Positions 45,268 through 56,338 of a stretch of 64,000 bases of DNA are shown here, piece by piece. The notes below the pieces were generated by a model. That model had not been told where the DNA came from. It did no database searches and was given only the letters and a program-made list of their open reading frames with translations. Where the stretch lies: contig OZ024843.1 in assembly GCA_964017145.1 (NCBI GenBank), positions 1,479,001-1,543,000 on the forward strand, read 5' to 3'. The position numbers and the translations under genes are program-made. The stretch's first letter is position 1; each line of letters opens with the position of its first letter. This stretch comes from Agrocybe praecox (lineage: Eukaryota > Basidiomycota > Agaricomycetes > Agaricales > Agrocybaceae).

Positions 45268-46515
45268 CTATGTTGGTCTTCCTACCAGAACCATTCCCTC
45301 ATCTTCCTCGGTCTCTGTTCCTGCCTCACTCGATCCGGTCTTTCGCAGCCCAGACACCGAGGAAGACGCAATCGATGAGCTAGATGCAGTCTTGGTCCCT
45401 AACGATGTCTCCACAGACGGAGATGAAGGACCCGATGAAAGCAGCGCCGCTATTGGTTCTATGGCTTTGGCGCCAGGTTCTGTCGATTTTGACTCTGAGT
45501 CCCGTGATTTCGAAGTACTCTGTTGGGAGTCTGCGGCAGTCGAGGCTCCCTTCTCAGTAGGTACTGTGCGGGAAATTTCGTGCAAGGCTACGAGCATTTG
45601 ATCGCGCACGCGACCAGCAAGTGGACCGACTTCAGTGATGGCCAATCCTTTTGTTGCGATGGGAGGTAGAACTGCATTGTGCAAGGGAGATAGAGTAAGT
45701 AAAACCCCCCTTTTTCCGGCTCTTCGAATGACACCATGAATAAGATAACTCACCTCGAACTTTGATGGTACCCGATTCAAAAATGCCTTTGCGATAGAAA
45801 TGCCAATAATTTTCTGTGACGATAGGGGTGATGGAGATTCCTGCGTTAATGGCGAGATGGAATCCGCCCTTCTTCAAAGAGAGCATGTCAGGAGTTTTGG
45901 ACAAATGTCGAGTGCCTTCAGGGAACATCCACAATGAGGTCTTGTCACGCTTCATCTTTTCACCTGCGGCGTCGATGGAGCGGAATGCTTGGGCACTATT
46001 TCCTCTGTCAATAAATATCGTTCCAGCCATGGTCATGAAAGGTCCTAAGGGCGTAAATTGAAGTGACTTCTTTGCCATAACAGCTGTCTTTTTCTGCATT
46101 AACCTGTGAGGTAGACATGTTATAGTTGTTAGGAGAAAAGTATCCCAAGTAAAACGACTCACCTTCCGATAACAAAAACGTCAAGCATGCTCTGATGGTT
46201 CGCCATGTACACGGTTGGAGAGTCGCGCAGGACGTTCTCCTCGTCTTCAACTTCAATGCTTAAATCCAGAGCCCGGGAGGTGAGGAAATAGAAAACCCGA
46301 GCAACGATGCTGTTCGTATCCGTTGGCCGACCGATAAGGGACATCCCAGCCGCAATGATGACACTGCATGAAGCTACGGTCATGAGGGTACCGACATAAA
46401 CCACAACCCGAGCATAGTAGCGTCCAATTGATCTCGAGACAGCGATTTGACGGACGAGGATGAGTGGAAGGGAAATATAGGCGAGCGGCTTGAAGACTGA
46501 GACGAGAAAGGACAT
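45268..46515 (-). CDS. SLC1: 1-acyl-sn-glycerol-3-phosphate acyltransferase
   Basis: Three exons: 46515-46163, 46103-45754 and 45671-45268. The splice joins read VIGR-LMQKK and VRV-LPPI. The N-terminus has hydrophobic segments (LAYISLPLILVR, VVVYVGTLMTVASCSVIIAAG) expected of an ER membrane enzyme. The acyltransferase motifs are NHQSMLD (NHx4D, catalytic His and Asp) and FPEGTR (substrate binding), with GTIFIDRG between them. The enzyme converts lysophosphatidate to phosphatidate in glycerolipid synthesis. The Ser/Thr/Glu-rich tail after residue about 295 is longer than in yeast Slc1 and looks disordered. Start chosen as the first ATG before the membrane segment. Confidence 0.9.
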
Positions 46516-46776
46516 GATAGTATGAAAAAGAAAGGCACTGCGGTATACGCAGCAGCCTGAGGCGTCTAATATGAATCAGTCGACAGCCTCGATTAGTGGA
46601 AGAAAGAGGCCAAGGCCAGGCAGTAGAAAGTCAAAGGGAGATGAGAAGAGCGAATCAGGACTTTTTGCCGATTTCCAACCGGAGTTCGAATCGTCGCACG
46701 TCCCGGTCCCGCCTGTTTACCCCCTTCCCCATAACTTTTTCCTCGACTATTTTTCACGAGGTTCGCACATCCAGCC

Positions 46777-48103
46777 ATGCCTCCAGCTCCCACATCGGAT
46801 AAATCAACCGCCGCTTCTCGTGGTAGATACCCTCAGTGAAGGAATATCTGCACAGTACTAAATCATCTGCAATTCTCATTCTGTCTCAGGACGAAATGTT
46901 GCGTCCAAACCGCTAATTGCGGCCGCTAAGTCCAAGTCGGTGACACCGGTGTCTGCGAGTGGGAAAGCTTCAAGGACGCCTAGCGAAAGCTCGACTGTCT
47001 CTGTGAAATCAACATCCTCTGCAAGGAGTGGTAAAATCACAAATGCGACTTCAAGCACCAGCCGCACGCCTTCAGAAACTGGCTTCAAGGTCACTAAATT
47101 GAGCTCATCCACGGTGACTCTGCAGTCTACCTGGTCTCCTAAACCAGTATGTCAATATTTAACGTCTGGCTGGCCATTTCCCCCTCATTCACAACTCTTA
47201 AAGATTTCCGAAACCACCAAGGCTTCTGTTTCCGGCCCTCCACTTGCGGCTGCCTCTGCTCCTATTTCCGAACAACCTTTGACAAGCACATCAGATCCCT
47301 TACAGCTTGCTGCACAGGTATACCCATGGATATACATGTCGTCCACGTTAGACGCGTGTTTCGATAATGCAGAAACAGCAGCTATTGTATGTCGTGATTA
47401 TTTGGTCTCTGCAGTTAAATCAACTTAATCCATGCTTCGTCACGCAGAACGATCTCGAGACTCGTGCCAAAGAATTATCCACAGAAGAGTCGGAAATCTC
47501 TGACAAGCGTGAACGTATGGAAGCTGAACGTGCGATTGAGTTCTACGACGAGCTCGGCTCTGATGCCGTACGTTTCTGCAAGCTTTCAACCTGTCGTCGT
47601 GTAATCTCACATTTTTCATGTAGTTCATACAAGAGGCTCCAGCTATTATGAAGCTATTCCATTCTCACGGAGATTCTTGTAATCGTATCGAAACGGAAGC
47701 TTTGAAATTGGCTATGCGAGACACGCCCGACCTTTCTGTGGACGAGCCTTTGAAAGTATATCAAGATATGCTTCAGGAGTTAGGTAGGTGCTTTTGTGCT
47801 TGATATGTCACCTTTAAATTGACGATTCGACCCCAAGATGGACTCTCCGCGCAAGCTACTGATCTGCAGGAATCGATCCTCAAGCTCACTCAGACTGAGC
47901 CTCCGGCGACAGCAAATGAAGGCGTCCAGTCAGAAACAGATGTCTCTTCTGCTCGTTCGCAAGTGACAGGCGTTTTCACTGCATGCCTTCCCGTTTTGCG
48001 AGCACGCCTAGCTAACCTCTCTATGGCTCAGGAGCTCATTGACAGCACTCTGGAGAACGTTAGCCTAGGCTTGCGCATGGAGAGCATGGGCCTCAATGAT
48101 TGA
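46777..48103 (+). CDS. Hypothetical coiled-coil protein
   Basis: Starts MPPAPTSDKSTAASR at 46777. The first intron follows at 46823 and the frame continues GRNVASKPLIAAAKSKS. The N-terminal half is Ser/Thr/Lys-rich and probably disordered. The C-terminal half is helical, with likely coiled coils (ETRAKELSTEESEISDKRER; LSAQATDLQESILKLTQ). It ends LGLRMESMGLND at 48103. I recognise no family. Confidence 0.6.
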
Positions 48104-48857
48104 AGGACATTGGAAGTTATGATCAAACTTTATACCCAAATTACCTCCATGGTGACAGTAACGCTTCTCTGGACATTATTGGCTTGTTGTTGTGGACATC
48201 ATATTATACCCATTCTCATCGTGTTTCTCGCACTGTGCTGTATTAAGTATTAAGCCGTTTCGTTAACGAATATTTTATTTTCAGAGTCGCGCGACAAGCA
48301 AATTCTATGTTTGGATTACACGCGTACGCGACGTGACGACGCGGCATGTCACGTCACAATAAGTCGGCCCGACGCTCTTTTGTCTTTCTACTACGAGGCG
48401 ACTCAACGCCGATTGATGGTTCTTCCCTTCTCTGGTTATGCCACTAATAATTTCACGTCGCAACCAAAATAATCACAATTAAGGTCAAAGAAATACTTGG
48501 ACCGTAATTACTACTTTGAGCTGCTTCCTCTTTTTTGTATTGTCTCTCATGATATGTGAGGGTGTGCAGTGCTCCTGGCCGACACTGGTGAGGTAAACTC
48601 GACACAATAACGTTCCCTGCTTTTGGACACCAAGTTACGGCTCCTCGCTGAAGGTACCACGCTGCGTATCTAACCCGAGAGACCGAAAACTCCATACAAA
48701 AGCAGTATGTCCAAAGTATGTCTCCTTAACCTCCCTCTCTATATCGTCGTTCTTGACGCTCGTGTTACGGTCTTTCTTTTCTCAACTCTCTTTCCTATAT
48801 ATCTTTCTGAAACTCACTCTCATTAAAACATACACACACTATCGTCTTATATCTACC
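48104..48857. other. Intergenic region
   Basis: Contains the putative promoter of the arrestin-like gene, with pyrimidine-rich sequence at 48720-48800. A GTCACGTCAC bZIP-like motif lies near 48348. No gene is called. Confidence 0.5.
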
Positions 48858-50956
48858 ATGTCTGTCGCCACCAATCCTCGACCTCTATCTCTTACATTGT
48901 CATCCCATGTACGAAGCCTCAGCGACACCAGTACCTCTCTTCCACCTCCTCGATACTCGTCTCTGGATGGTGTTTTACCTTCCACCACCTCTCTGGAGGC
49001 TATAAATAATCTCATAAACAATACCGAGATTAACTTGGATGGAGTTTCTCCTCCTATGCGCCCACCTAGATACTCGAGCGTATTTTGCACCAGGTCTCGA
49101 ACTCGCGAAGAACGCTCCCGAGCTCGAAGAGCCGCTCATGGGTCGAACCACGAACAGGATAGAACTGTCTCTGGTTCGTCGGGTCCGCAAGCTTTCCAAT
49201 ATCATATCAAAGGAGGCACAAAGTCCCTTCCGTGGGCGACGCTCAAGGTTTATAGTCGCGCTTCTGCTACCTCTACGTCTAGATCGCAGGTACAAAGGAT
49301 TCCTCGTTTCACAACGAACGACCTTGTCCAAGGATCGCTGGAATTGAATCTAGACACTCCTCAGACTATTAACTCAATCAACCTTACAGTAAGCCTTTCC
49401 CGTCTGCGTTCGTGCCTCCATGTTGAATTTTTTTTCTTTGCTCTAGATGCGCGGTCGGATCCTAACAAGCTCATACGAAGATGGATCTTTCACTTTCTTG
49501 GAACACACGATCGCGTCTTGGAATCGTAATAATGGTGACCCACGCTCGATGCCAGCTATGGTCGAGAATGTTTCTGGTGAAACCTCAAGGAGCCCTTCTC
49601 CCAAAAAATTTGAAGGGAAGCTCTCGGGAGAGTACACTTGGCCATTTACCTTCCCGTTCCCATCCTCTGTTCCCGTTCCTGGACAAGCTGGTAACTTCCA
49701 GATCCCGCAAACCTTTTTGGAAAGGGGCGTCAAAGGCAATGTGCAATACGAATTTGTCCTGAGGATAACTCACGGAATGCTGCGCTCTGATTCCAAGTAC
49801 GTTTTCCATTTATTTATTTTTGAATCAGCATGAGGATTAATTTGAATCTATAGGTTACAAGCCGACGTATCTTACGTCCCTGACATTACTCCTCCGCCTT
49901 CTTCGATCTTGCGTCAACTGTCATACGGGGAAAACTTGGCCATACCAGGTCCTGAGGTCGACCCCGTAGGATGGTTCACTTTGCCCCCAGTCACCATGCG
50001 TGGCAAGATCTTCGGCGAACGAAATGTCAAGTTCCAGTGCACAGTGAGTTATTTCGTATGCTATATTCATCTCGTACTCTTATCGAAACACCCCTCGAAT
50101 CTTAGCTATCACTTGCCAATCCTGTAAGTCTCCTCGTTCGAGTATCTCAGCATATCATCCTAACTCGTGTGTCTCTGCTCGTAGAAATCATACACACGAG
50201 GAACCTTTATTCCCTGCTATATCTCTGTCTACAGCTCCGATACGGAAGCCCTCGAACTGATTGCTACTCCAAAGAACATCGCCGTCCACTTGGTCAGACA
50301 TGTCCAGTACTACCAAGACGCAGGACAGATTACGGGCTCCAACAAAGCGAAACATGGTAGCAGTGCCTCATCTTCATCCGGAGCTGGAAATTCAACTGGA
50401 AATGCTAGTTTGTTAGCTCCAATAGAGCATCACACCGAAATTGACAGAGCAGTATGGTGGACGAGTCAAGATGTCACGGAGACCACGCGCGCAGCTGAGG
50501 CTACTTCCAGACAATTCAGCGGCGAGATTCACTTGGACAAGGATTTGCAGCCTTCGTGTGCATTCCCTTTGCTCGAAGTATCCGTAAGTTTTTATTTTCC
50601 AGAGTTTACGATACCAGTCTTGAATCTCTCTATTCGTAGTACGCAGTAGAGCTTCTCCCCTTCCGATCTTCCGTATTCCAAGCCAGCAAAATCAGAAGCT
50701 CGAGCAACGAGGACGGCAAAGCCAACTCTAAACGCGGCCACTCAGTTACTAACGACATTCGCGGTGAATTCGACGTTTATTCACGACCTTTACTTTCCCA
50801 TCCTGTCGCTATAGCCACCTTACACGGCGAAGGACCTATCCCTATCCCATTCACGAAGCCAAAGCCAAGTAAAGAACGGCGTCATCGAAAAACTCATGAT
50901 AGAGAGTACTCGTACTCCGCAAACGGTCAAATAACAGGTTTCTACCTGTCTTGATT
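48858..50956 (+). CDS. Arrestin-like N-terminal domain protein
   Basis: I chose ATG at 48858 (MSVATNPRPLSL); an upstream in-frame ATG at 48753 would add a hydrophobic stretch atypical for the family. The N-terminus carries two PPRYSS or PPPRYSS motifs (PY-like sites). The arrestin fold follows from VQGSLELNLDTPQTINSINL through RGRILTSSYEDGSF, GEYTWPFTFPFPSS, LERGVKGNVQYEFVLRIT and DVSYVPDITPPPSS. Later exons give VGWFTLPPVTMRGKIF, RGTFIPCYISVYSSD and a C-terminal beta segment. It ends GQITGFYLS at 50956. Fungal arrestin-like proteins are adaptors that link ubiquitin ligases to membrane cargo. A specific cargo cannot be read from the sequence. About seven short introns. Confidence 0.8.
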
Positions 50957-51403
50957 GATTTTTGGGTATGATGATACGTATTATTAATTTTCCCTACTCA
51001 CGACAACTGGACTGTGCTGGCACAAGAACATGTTCTCCCTATACCATGATTTTACGACCTACAGAGGATATTCGCGAAGCCGAGTTATTTCACAGATACC
51101 ACGCAACGAGCACCTAATTTATTACCCTTAATTGTAATTCCTGCCTACATTTTTGTTAGCCTACATTTTGTATCCATATCTTATTCATACCCTGCAATTG
51201 TATTTTTCTGATCTCAAAAGCCTTATTGTTGCCGTTCTCATATGGGACTGCTTGCATCGCGTGAAATATATGTCCAATTGATTAAATATTAGTGTACATA
51301 CGATACAGACAGAACCATTATGACAGGAGATAAACCTAAAATCTAGAAATGCGTATGATGGTCTAACTTTAGCATGACTTTTAATGGGAAATAAATTTAC
51401 ATT
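50957..51403. other. Convergent intergenic region
   Basis: AT-rich 3' flanks of the arrestin-like gene and RCF2, which converge. No further feature seen. Confidence 0.6.
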
Positions 51404-52366
51404 TCAAGCAGCAACGGCTGCTGCTGTTTCATGCTGACCCGGGCGACTGTTCGCTGCGCGAGCAGCTGCAAGCCTATCGCGTTCCTGCTGTTCCAACTGT
51501 GCAATGACGTGTCAGGGAAGAAGACAATGCATAAATCAAATGTACGTACGACATCCTTCCACGAATGATCTATCTTTCCGCCGGCTCGAGCTTCCTCAAT
51601 ACGCCGTGATTGTGTGAGAGCACCCGCAACTATGAGAAGACCGATTGTCAAGCCCTGGGCCCACATACGTGCTTGGACAATCTGCGAGTAGGAAATATGT
51701 CAGAAAGCAATTAATAGGCGATAAAGTCAATCTGAAGCACCTTCTGAGGATAGGTTTGATATCTATGGGAGAGAAGAAACGGAAATAAGACATGCACCTG
51801 AACAACGCGAGACAAAAATTACTCACTTATTCCGGGAGATCACGGCACCAGCAACAGCCAAACTCGAAGCCCAACCGCCAAGAATTAAGCTGTACTGATG
51901 ACGGAACGACCAATCCCCAATCTTTTCGTTTAATGTCATAGCATCCCATCTCTTTGCATTTTGTAGCTCTTTTTCTTCGAGAACTCCTAAGCCTTCACCT
52001 TCCCTAAAAACCGTTGAGTCTGGAGTCAAAAATAATGTCTAAGACAGCAGTTTGGATAGAAAGCCCACCATTGGGATCGGTCATATTCGAGGCCTCGCCT
52101 CTCAGCCTGGATGCTGAGGCATGGTGCGACGACAATGATCACACCGAGCGCTTTCAGGGAAATAGGAAGACGGCGGTAGGCAGAATAATTTTTATGGGCC
52201 CAGTACGAGCCAGCAAGTGCGACAGATCCACTAAAGAGAATTCCCTCGAGTGCACCGCGGCGAGATGCCTTTGCGTGTGCAGCGAGCTGTTCGTCTGTTA
52301 AGATCTGGCAGAGAATGGGGGGGTCAGTGAAGTCCCTGAGTCGATGCTATAAAGAAGTACCTTCAT
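51404..52366 (-). CDS. RCF2: Respiratory supercomplex factor 2 (HIG1-domain protein)
   Basis: Exon 1 encodes only MK (52366-52361), and exon 2 continues ILTDEQLAAHAKASRRG. An N-terminal membrane region (GALEGILFSGSVALAGSYWA; ALGVIIVAPCLSIQAE) is followed by KEIQN-type helical sequence. The HIG1 domain then spans SLILGGWASSLAVAGAVISR and KIVQARMWAQGLTIGLLIVA, with the QARMWAQ motif. The protein ends in an Arg/Ala-rich tail (RDRLAAARAANSRPG). In yeast Rcf2 lies in the inner mitochondrial membrane and modulates cytochrome c oxidase in supercomplexes. Five short introns. The start is supported by the splice that joins MK to ILTDEQ. Confidence 0.85.
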
Positions 52367-52784
52367 GGTTGGCGAGGAGAGAGTTGTGTATGACGAGTAT
52401 CAGGTGGATATCTGGTCTATATAAGAGAAAACAAGTGAAGTCTAGGCTCCAGCCTCCGAGTCCTCCATGATTTCATCATAGCTGGTCGGTTCCTACTATT
52501 AATAGCAACTTGCTCCCGTCATTATCCGATCGCATGTATGTATCCGAGCCGAGTCAATCCGTTCCCACTGTCCCCGCCCGTGTCCATCGTTCATGGAAAG
52601 AACATGTATATTTATTGATCAGACATCTACTACTGATATATCAACTATATGTATGTATTTTCATGGCAAACGCGGATAGAAATCAAAGAGCAAGCATATA
52701 CACGATAAAGAAACATATCCTATTCATTATTCACGGCAGACTAACTGCAGATCCCACAATACACTCAAAACACAACGAAAATAA
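52367..52784. other. Intergenic region upstream of RCF2
   Basis: 418 bp between the NUP98 stop and the RCF2 start. It probably contains the NUP98 3' UTR and RCF2 promoter. No specific motif is supported. Confidence 0.5.
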
Positions 52785-55700
52785 TTAGAAATGGTCCACG
52801 GTAAATGTCCATGTTCCAGTCTTATCATCGAAGCCAATGAAATGTGTTTCTTTCATGTTCTTCAAGCGCTTCAGGTGCTTGATTGCATGAGGCGCATTGG
52901 GGTCCGTAATGGGTTCCCTTGTAGCCTTGTCTACGGCCCAGCACCGTTCCAAGATCAGTTCGGCCTTTACATTGAGACCAGATCCAGGTGGTGGCTTGTC
53001 TCCTTCCTCGCAATCTGGATAGACACTGCACTCCTTGTCGTCGAACCTGATGACTTCTCCTAATAAAGACCCCAATTTTGGTAGACCTGTAAGATCGACC
53101 GGTTCCAAGAAATGGATTTCGCCATATCCCTTGCGTCCAACTATAAGACCCTTAAATGAGGAGAGCTGATCATAGCCAACCTTCTTTAAAGTGGCAAGGT
53201 CAGGTCGCACCCAATAATCACCGTGAACAAGTTCCGTCGCGCTGACTTCTTCTTGTATTTCCGGCGTCTGATTTGTGTCTTTTGCAGCAAGTGGTCCAGA
53301 GTGAGTGGGGTTCTTATTCTGTGGCTGAGATTTAGGCTGGACTACGGGTGATTCGTGCACTGGTCTAACAGGAGTGATTGTCGGATTATCGTACTCCCTA
53401 GCATGTACTGTCATTTGAGGACTGAAAACAATCTTGCCCTTCCTGGAAGCCCCCGGGCTACCTGTCTTTACGAACAAGTCGGAGGGATCAACTTTTTTGT
53501 CCAAGATAACCTTCTTCACACTTTGTCTGCCACCTGTCCCTAACGCTGGACTTCCACTGCGTCCTAAGAAATCAGGTCCGACAGACGATGAAAGAGCATC
53601 TGAATTGCTCAGCGCAAGTGCGCCAGGTTTGCCAGAAGTGAAGGACACAGAGGACTTCAAAGGGGTGTTCATCCCATTCGTTGATGATGCCAAAGAAACA
53701 GATCCATAACCGCGAAGTTTCGAATTTGGAGGAGTATAATTTAAGCCAATCCTTGGAATAGGAGTACGGACTGGCATATCGTAGAAAAATCCCGGCCTTT
53801 TCTTCGGAGAAGCGACACTGGGTTCGAGGTCAATAGAACGAGGACCCGGTGTCAACATAGAAAATATGGGGAGGTTGTCGCTGATGGGTTGTGCAATAGA
53901 AGCAGTCAAGCTTCCTTGAGATGCATTCATCGTGCCGTTGCCAAATAAGCTCGTGTTCATTCCCTGGCCACTAGAAATTGAACCTCCAAGCCCAGGTGCA
54001 GCGGGTTTATTCCCACCAAAAAGCGAATTAGTTTGACCACTCTGGCCAAAAGCATTGCCAAATAGAGATGGCTGCTGCTGTTGCTGCTGCTGATTTGAAT
54101 TTGTCTGCTGCTGGCCTAAGGCACTGTTACCAAACAAGGATGTCGTTGGTTGTGCGGGCTTGTTAAACATATTTCCGAAGAGATTAGGTTGCTGCTGTTG
54201 CCCCTGCTGTTGGGGTTGGTTTTGTTGCAGGTTATTATTGCCGAAGAGATTGTGGGTGGTGTTGGTACCAGTGTTGTTCCCAAATAATGATGGTGTGGTC
54301 GTTTGACCTCCACCAAATACTAATCATCGTTTGAATAAGAATCTTTATATATTCAAGGAGTGACTTACATGATATCGCTTGTGCAGGCTGCTGCTGCTGC
54401 TGCGGTGGTTGGCCAAAGAGGGAATTATTACCACCAAAGAGAGGTTGTGCATTTTGTTGAGGCTGGGCTTGCTGTTGATTATTGCCGAAAGCACCGAAGG
54501 GTGTACTTGTGGTTTGTGTCGTTGCAGGGGTGCCAAAAATCGAGGGCTTAGCGGCAGCATTGTTACCTGCAAAATAAATAAGTACGGTAGAGTGGGATGC
54601 ATTTACTATGCTTACCAAAGGCACCGAAGGCAGATGTTTGGGTGTTAGCTGCTGGTTGAGGATTACCAAAAAGATTCGTGGTTGTAGCAGGTTGTGACTG
54701 TGGCTGTGTAGAGCCAAAGGCAGAAGTTCCCGTCCCTGTACCAAAGGCGCCTGTCCCTCCAGCTAACACACTGGTATGAGCAAAAGTTTGAAACATAAAC
54801 ATAATTTACTCACCTGCTCCCCCTCCTCCAAAAGCTGAGAAAGCCGGCTTATTAGCTGTCGCACCAAACCCAGAGGTACCCCCACCTCCAAAGATACTGT
54901 TTTGCTGCTGTGGTTGTTGTTGCCCAAATGCACCAGTGGAACCAAATGCACCTGCCGGTTGCTGAGGTTGGGTCTGGCCAAAAGCGCCAGTCCCGGAACC
55001 AAAGACCGAGCCGGTGTTCGCAGCGGGTTGGGCGGCTGGTTGACCAAACGCACCAAAAGCATTGGTTGTTGCTCCTGTCGTATTCGTGTTGCCACCAAAG
55101 ATCGAAGTTGTTGGCTGTTGTGCAGGCTGGGCTCCAAACAGACCCGTGGTGGCGGGTTGAGCAGCTGCACCAAAAGCGCTTTGTCCGAAGGCTCCGGTAG
55201 TTGTGCTGGCCGTTTTACGGTTCTGGGCATAATCTTGGACTCGTAGTTCCTGCAAAATTCATTAACATGATAAAGAATGGATCTTTGGAAGCTATCAAGA
55301 CGCACCTCGTGTGAATAACCCACATATTGTGGCATGCATGAAATGGACTGGTACTGTAGCGTCAAGTTATTGTCCTTTTCTGGGGTCGTGGCGTATGCTG
55401 GAGTAGATGTTCCTGTTGTGATGACAGGATTACTTCCAGTGGTGGTGGCTATATCACAATATGTCAGGCATTTAATGATCCAAAAGAACAAAAACTCTAC
55501 TTACAAGTGGTTGTGCCAAATTTGTTGCCACCAAATGTTCCAAATGCGCTGGTTGTAGTTGCTGGTCCAAAGGCCGAGGTGGTGGGAGCTGCAGCAGTGG
55601 TCACTGGTTGTCCGAATGCGCCTGTTGTTGCGCCTCCAAACGCGCTCGCTCCACCACCACTAAACGCGCCAAATCCAGTAGCAGGTTTCAATGCACCGAA

Positions 55701-56061
55701 AGCGCCAGTCGACGCGTTTGCGTTGTTTCCACCGAAAGCACCTGGAAAAGAAATTGAATGATTGGGGACCAAAAATACAAGGGGTCGCGTACCGAATCCA
55801 CCACTGGTCGTGTTGGTCGCTGGGGTCGTGGTTATGTTACCAAACATTGGATTGACTTGCGGTGCTGCTGGCTGCTGAGCCGGTTGTTGACCAAACGCAC
55901 TGGTTGAACCAAAGGCTCCAGGAAAGTTAGTACCGTTTGATGACTCAAAAGGAATGTTGTTATTCACCATTATTGGTAGTGGAACCGAAGGCAGATGGTT
56001 GGCCAAAAGCACTTGGTTGCTGCTGGTTTTGCTGGTTATTGCCCCATGATGATGTGAACAT
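52785..56061 (-). CDS. NUP98: Nucleoporin Nup98 homologue
   Basis: Starts MFTSSWGNNQQNQQQPSAFG at 56061. The N-terminal FG repeats (AFG, TAFG, GLFG-like, LFG) are interrupted by a GLEBS motif in two exons around 55440-55210 (TPEKDNNLTLQYQSISCMPQ, then ELRVQDYAQNRK), the binding site for Gle2/Rae1. A second Gln-rich FG region (LFGNSALGQQQ, NQQQQQQQPSLFGNAFG) follows. The C-terminal autoproteolytic-type domain (about residue 310 of the last exon: GDYWVRPDLATLKKVGYDQL, FIGFDDKTGTWTFTVDHF) anchors the protein to the pore. The stop follows HF directly, so no Nup96 part is fused. Several short introns. It is divergent from RPA2. Confidence 0.93.
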
Positions 56062-56338
56062 CGTGAAGAAGGGGAATGGGAGGAGGTTAAGATGGTGTTA
56101 TCGCTGAGTCCAACACACAACACCTTTTGAAGCCGGACAAGGCAGAAATTCGCCCAAGTCATTTCAGGCTCCGCCAGGTAGCTCATGTCACACGGTACCG
56201 AAGCATCTCATTGGTTCCGCGCACGTGCACAAATTTTTGACTCGCCGGATTGAGACTTCGATCAGGAAAGCTATATCATTAACGTTTTCTAAACCTCTAC
56301 TTTCAACTGAATAGGCTTTGTTGCCGCAGTTATCCAAA
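56062..56338. promoter_or_regulatory. Shared bidirectional promoter of NUP98 and RPA2
   Basis: The two start codons are 277 bp apart on opposite strands, so both promoters lie here. It contains CACGTG at 56222-56227 inside the palindrome GCACGTGC, a bHLH-type (E-box) site. Whether this site is used is not shown. Confidence 0.6.
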
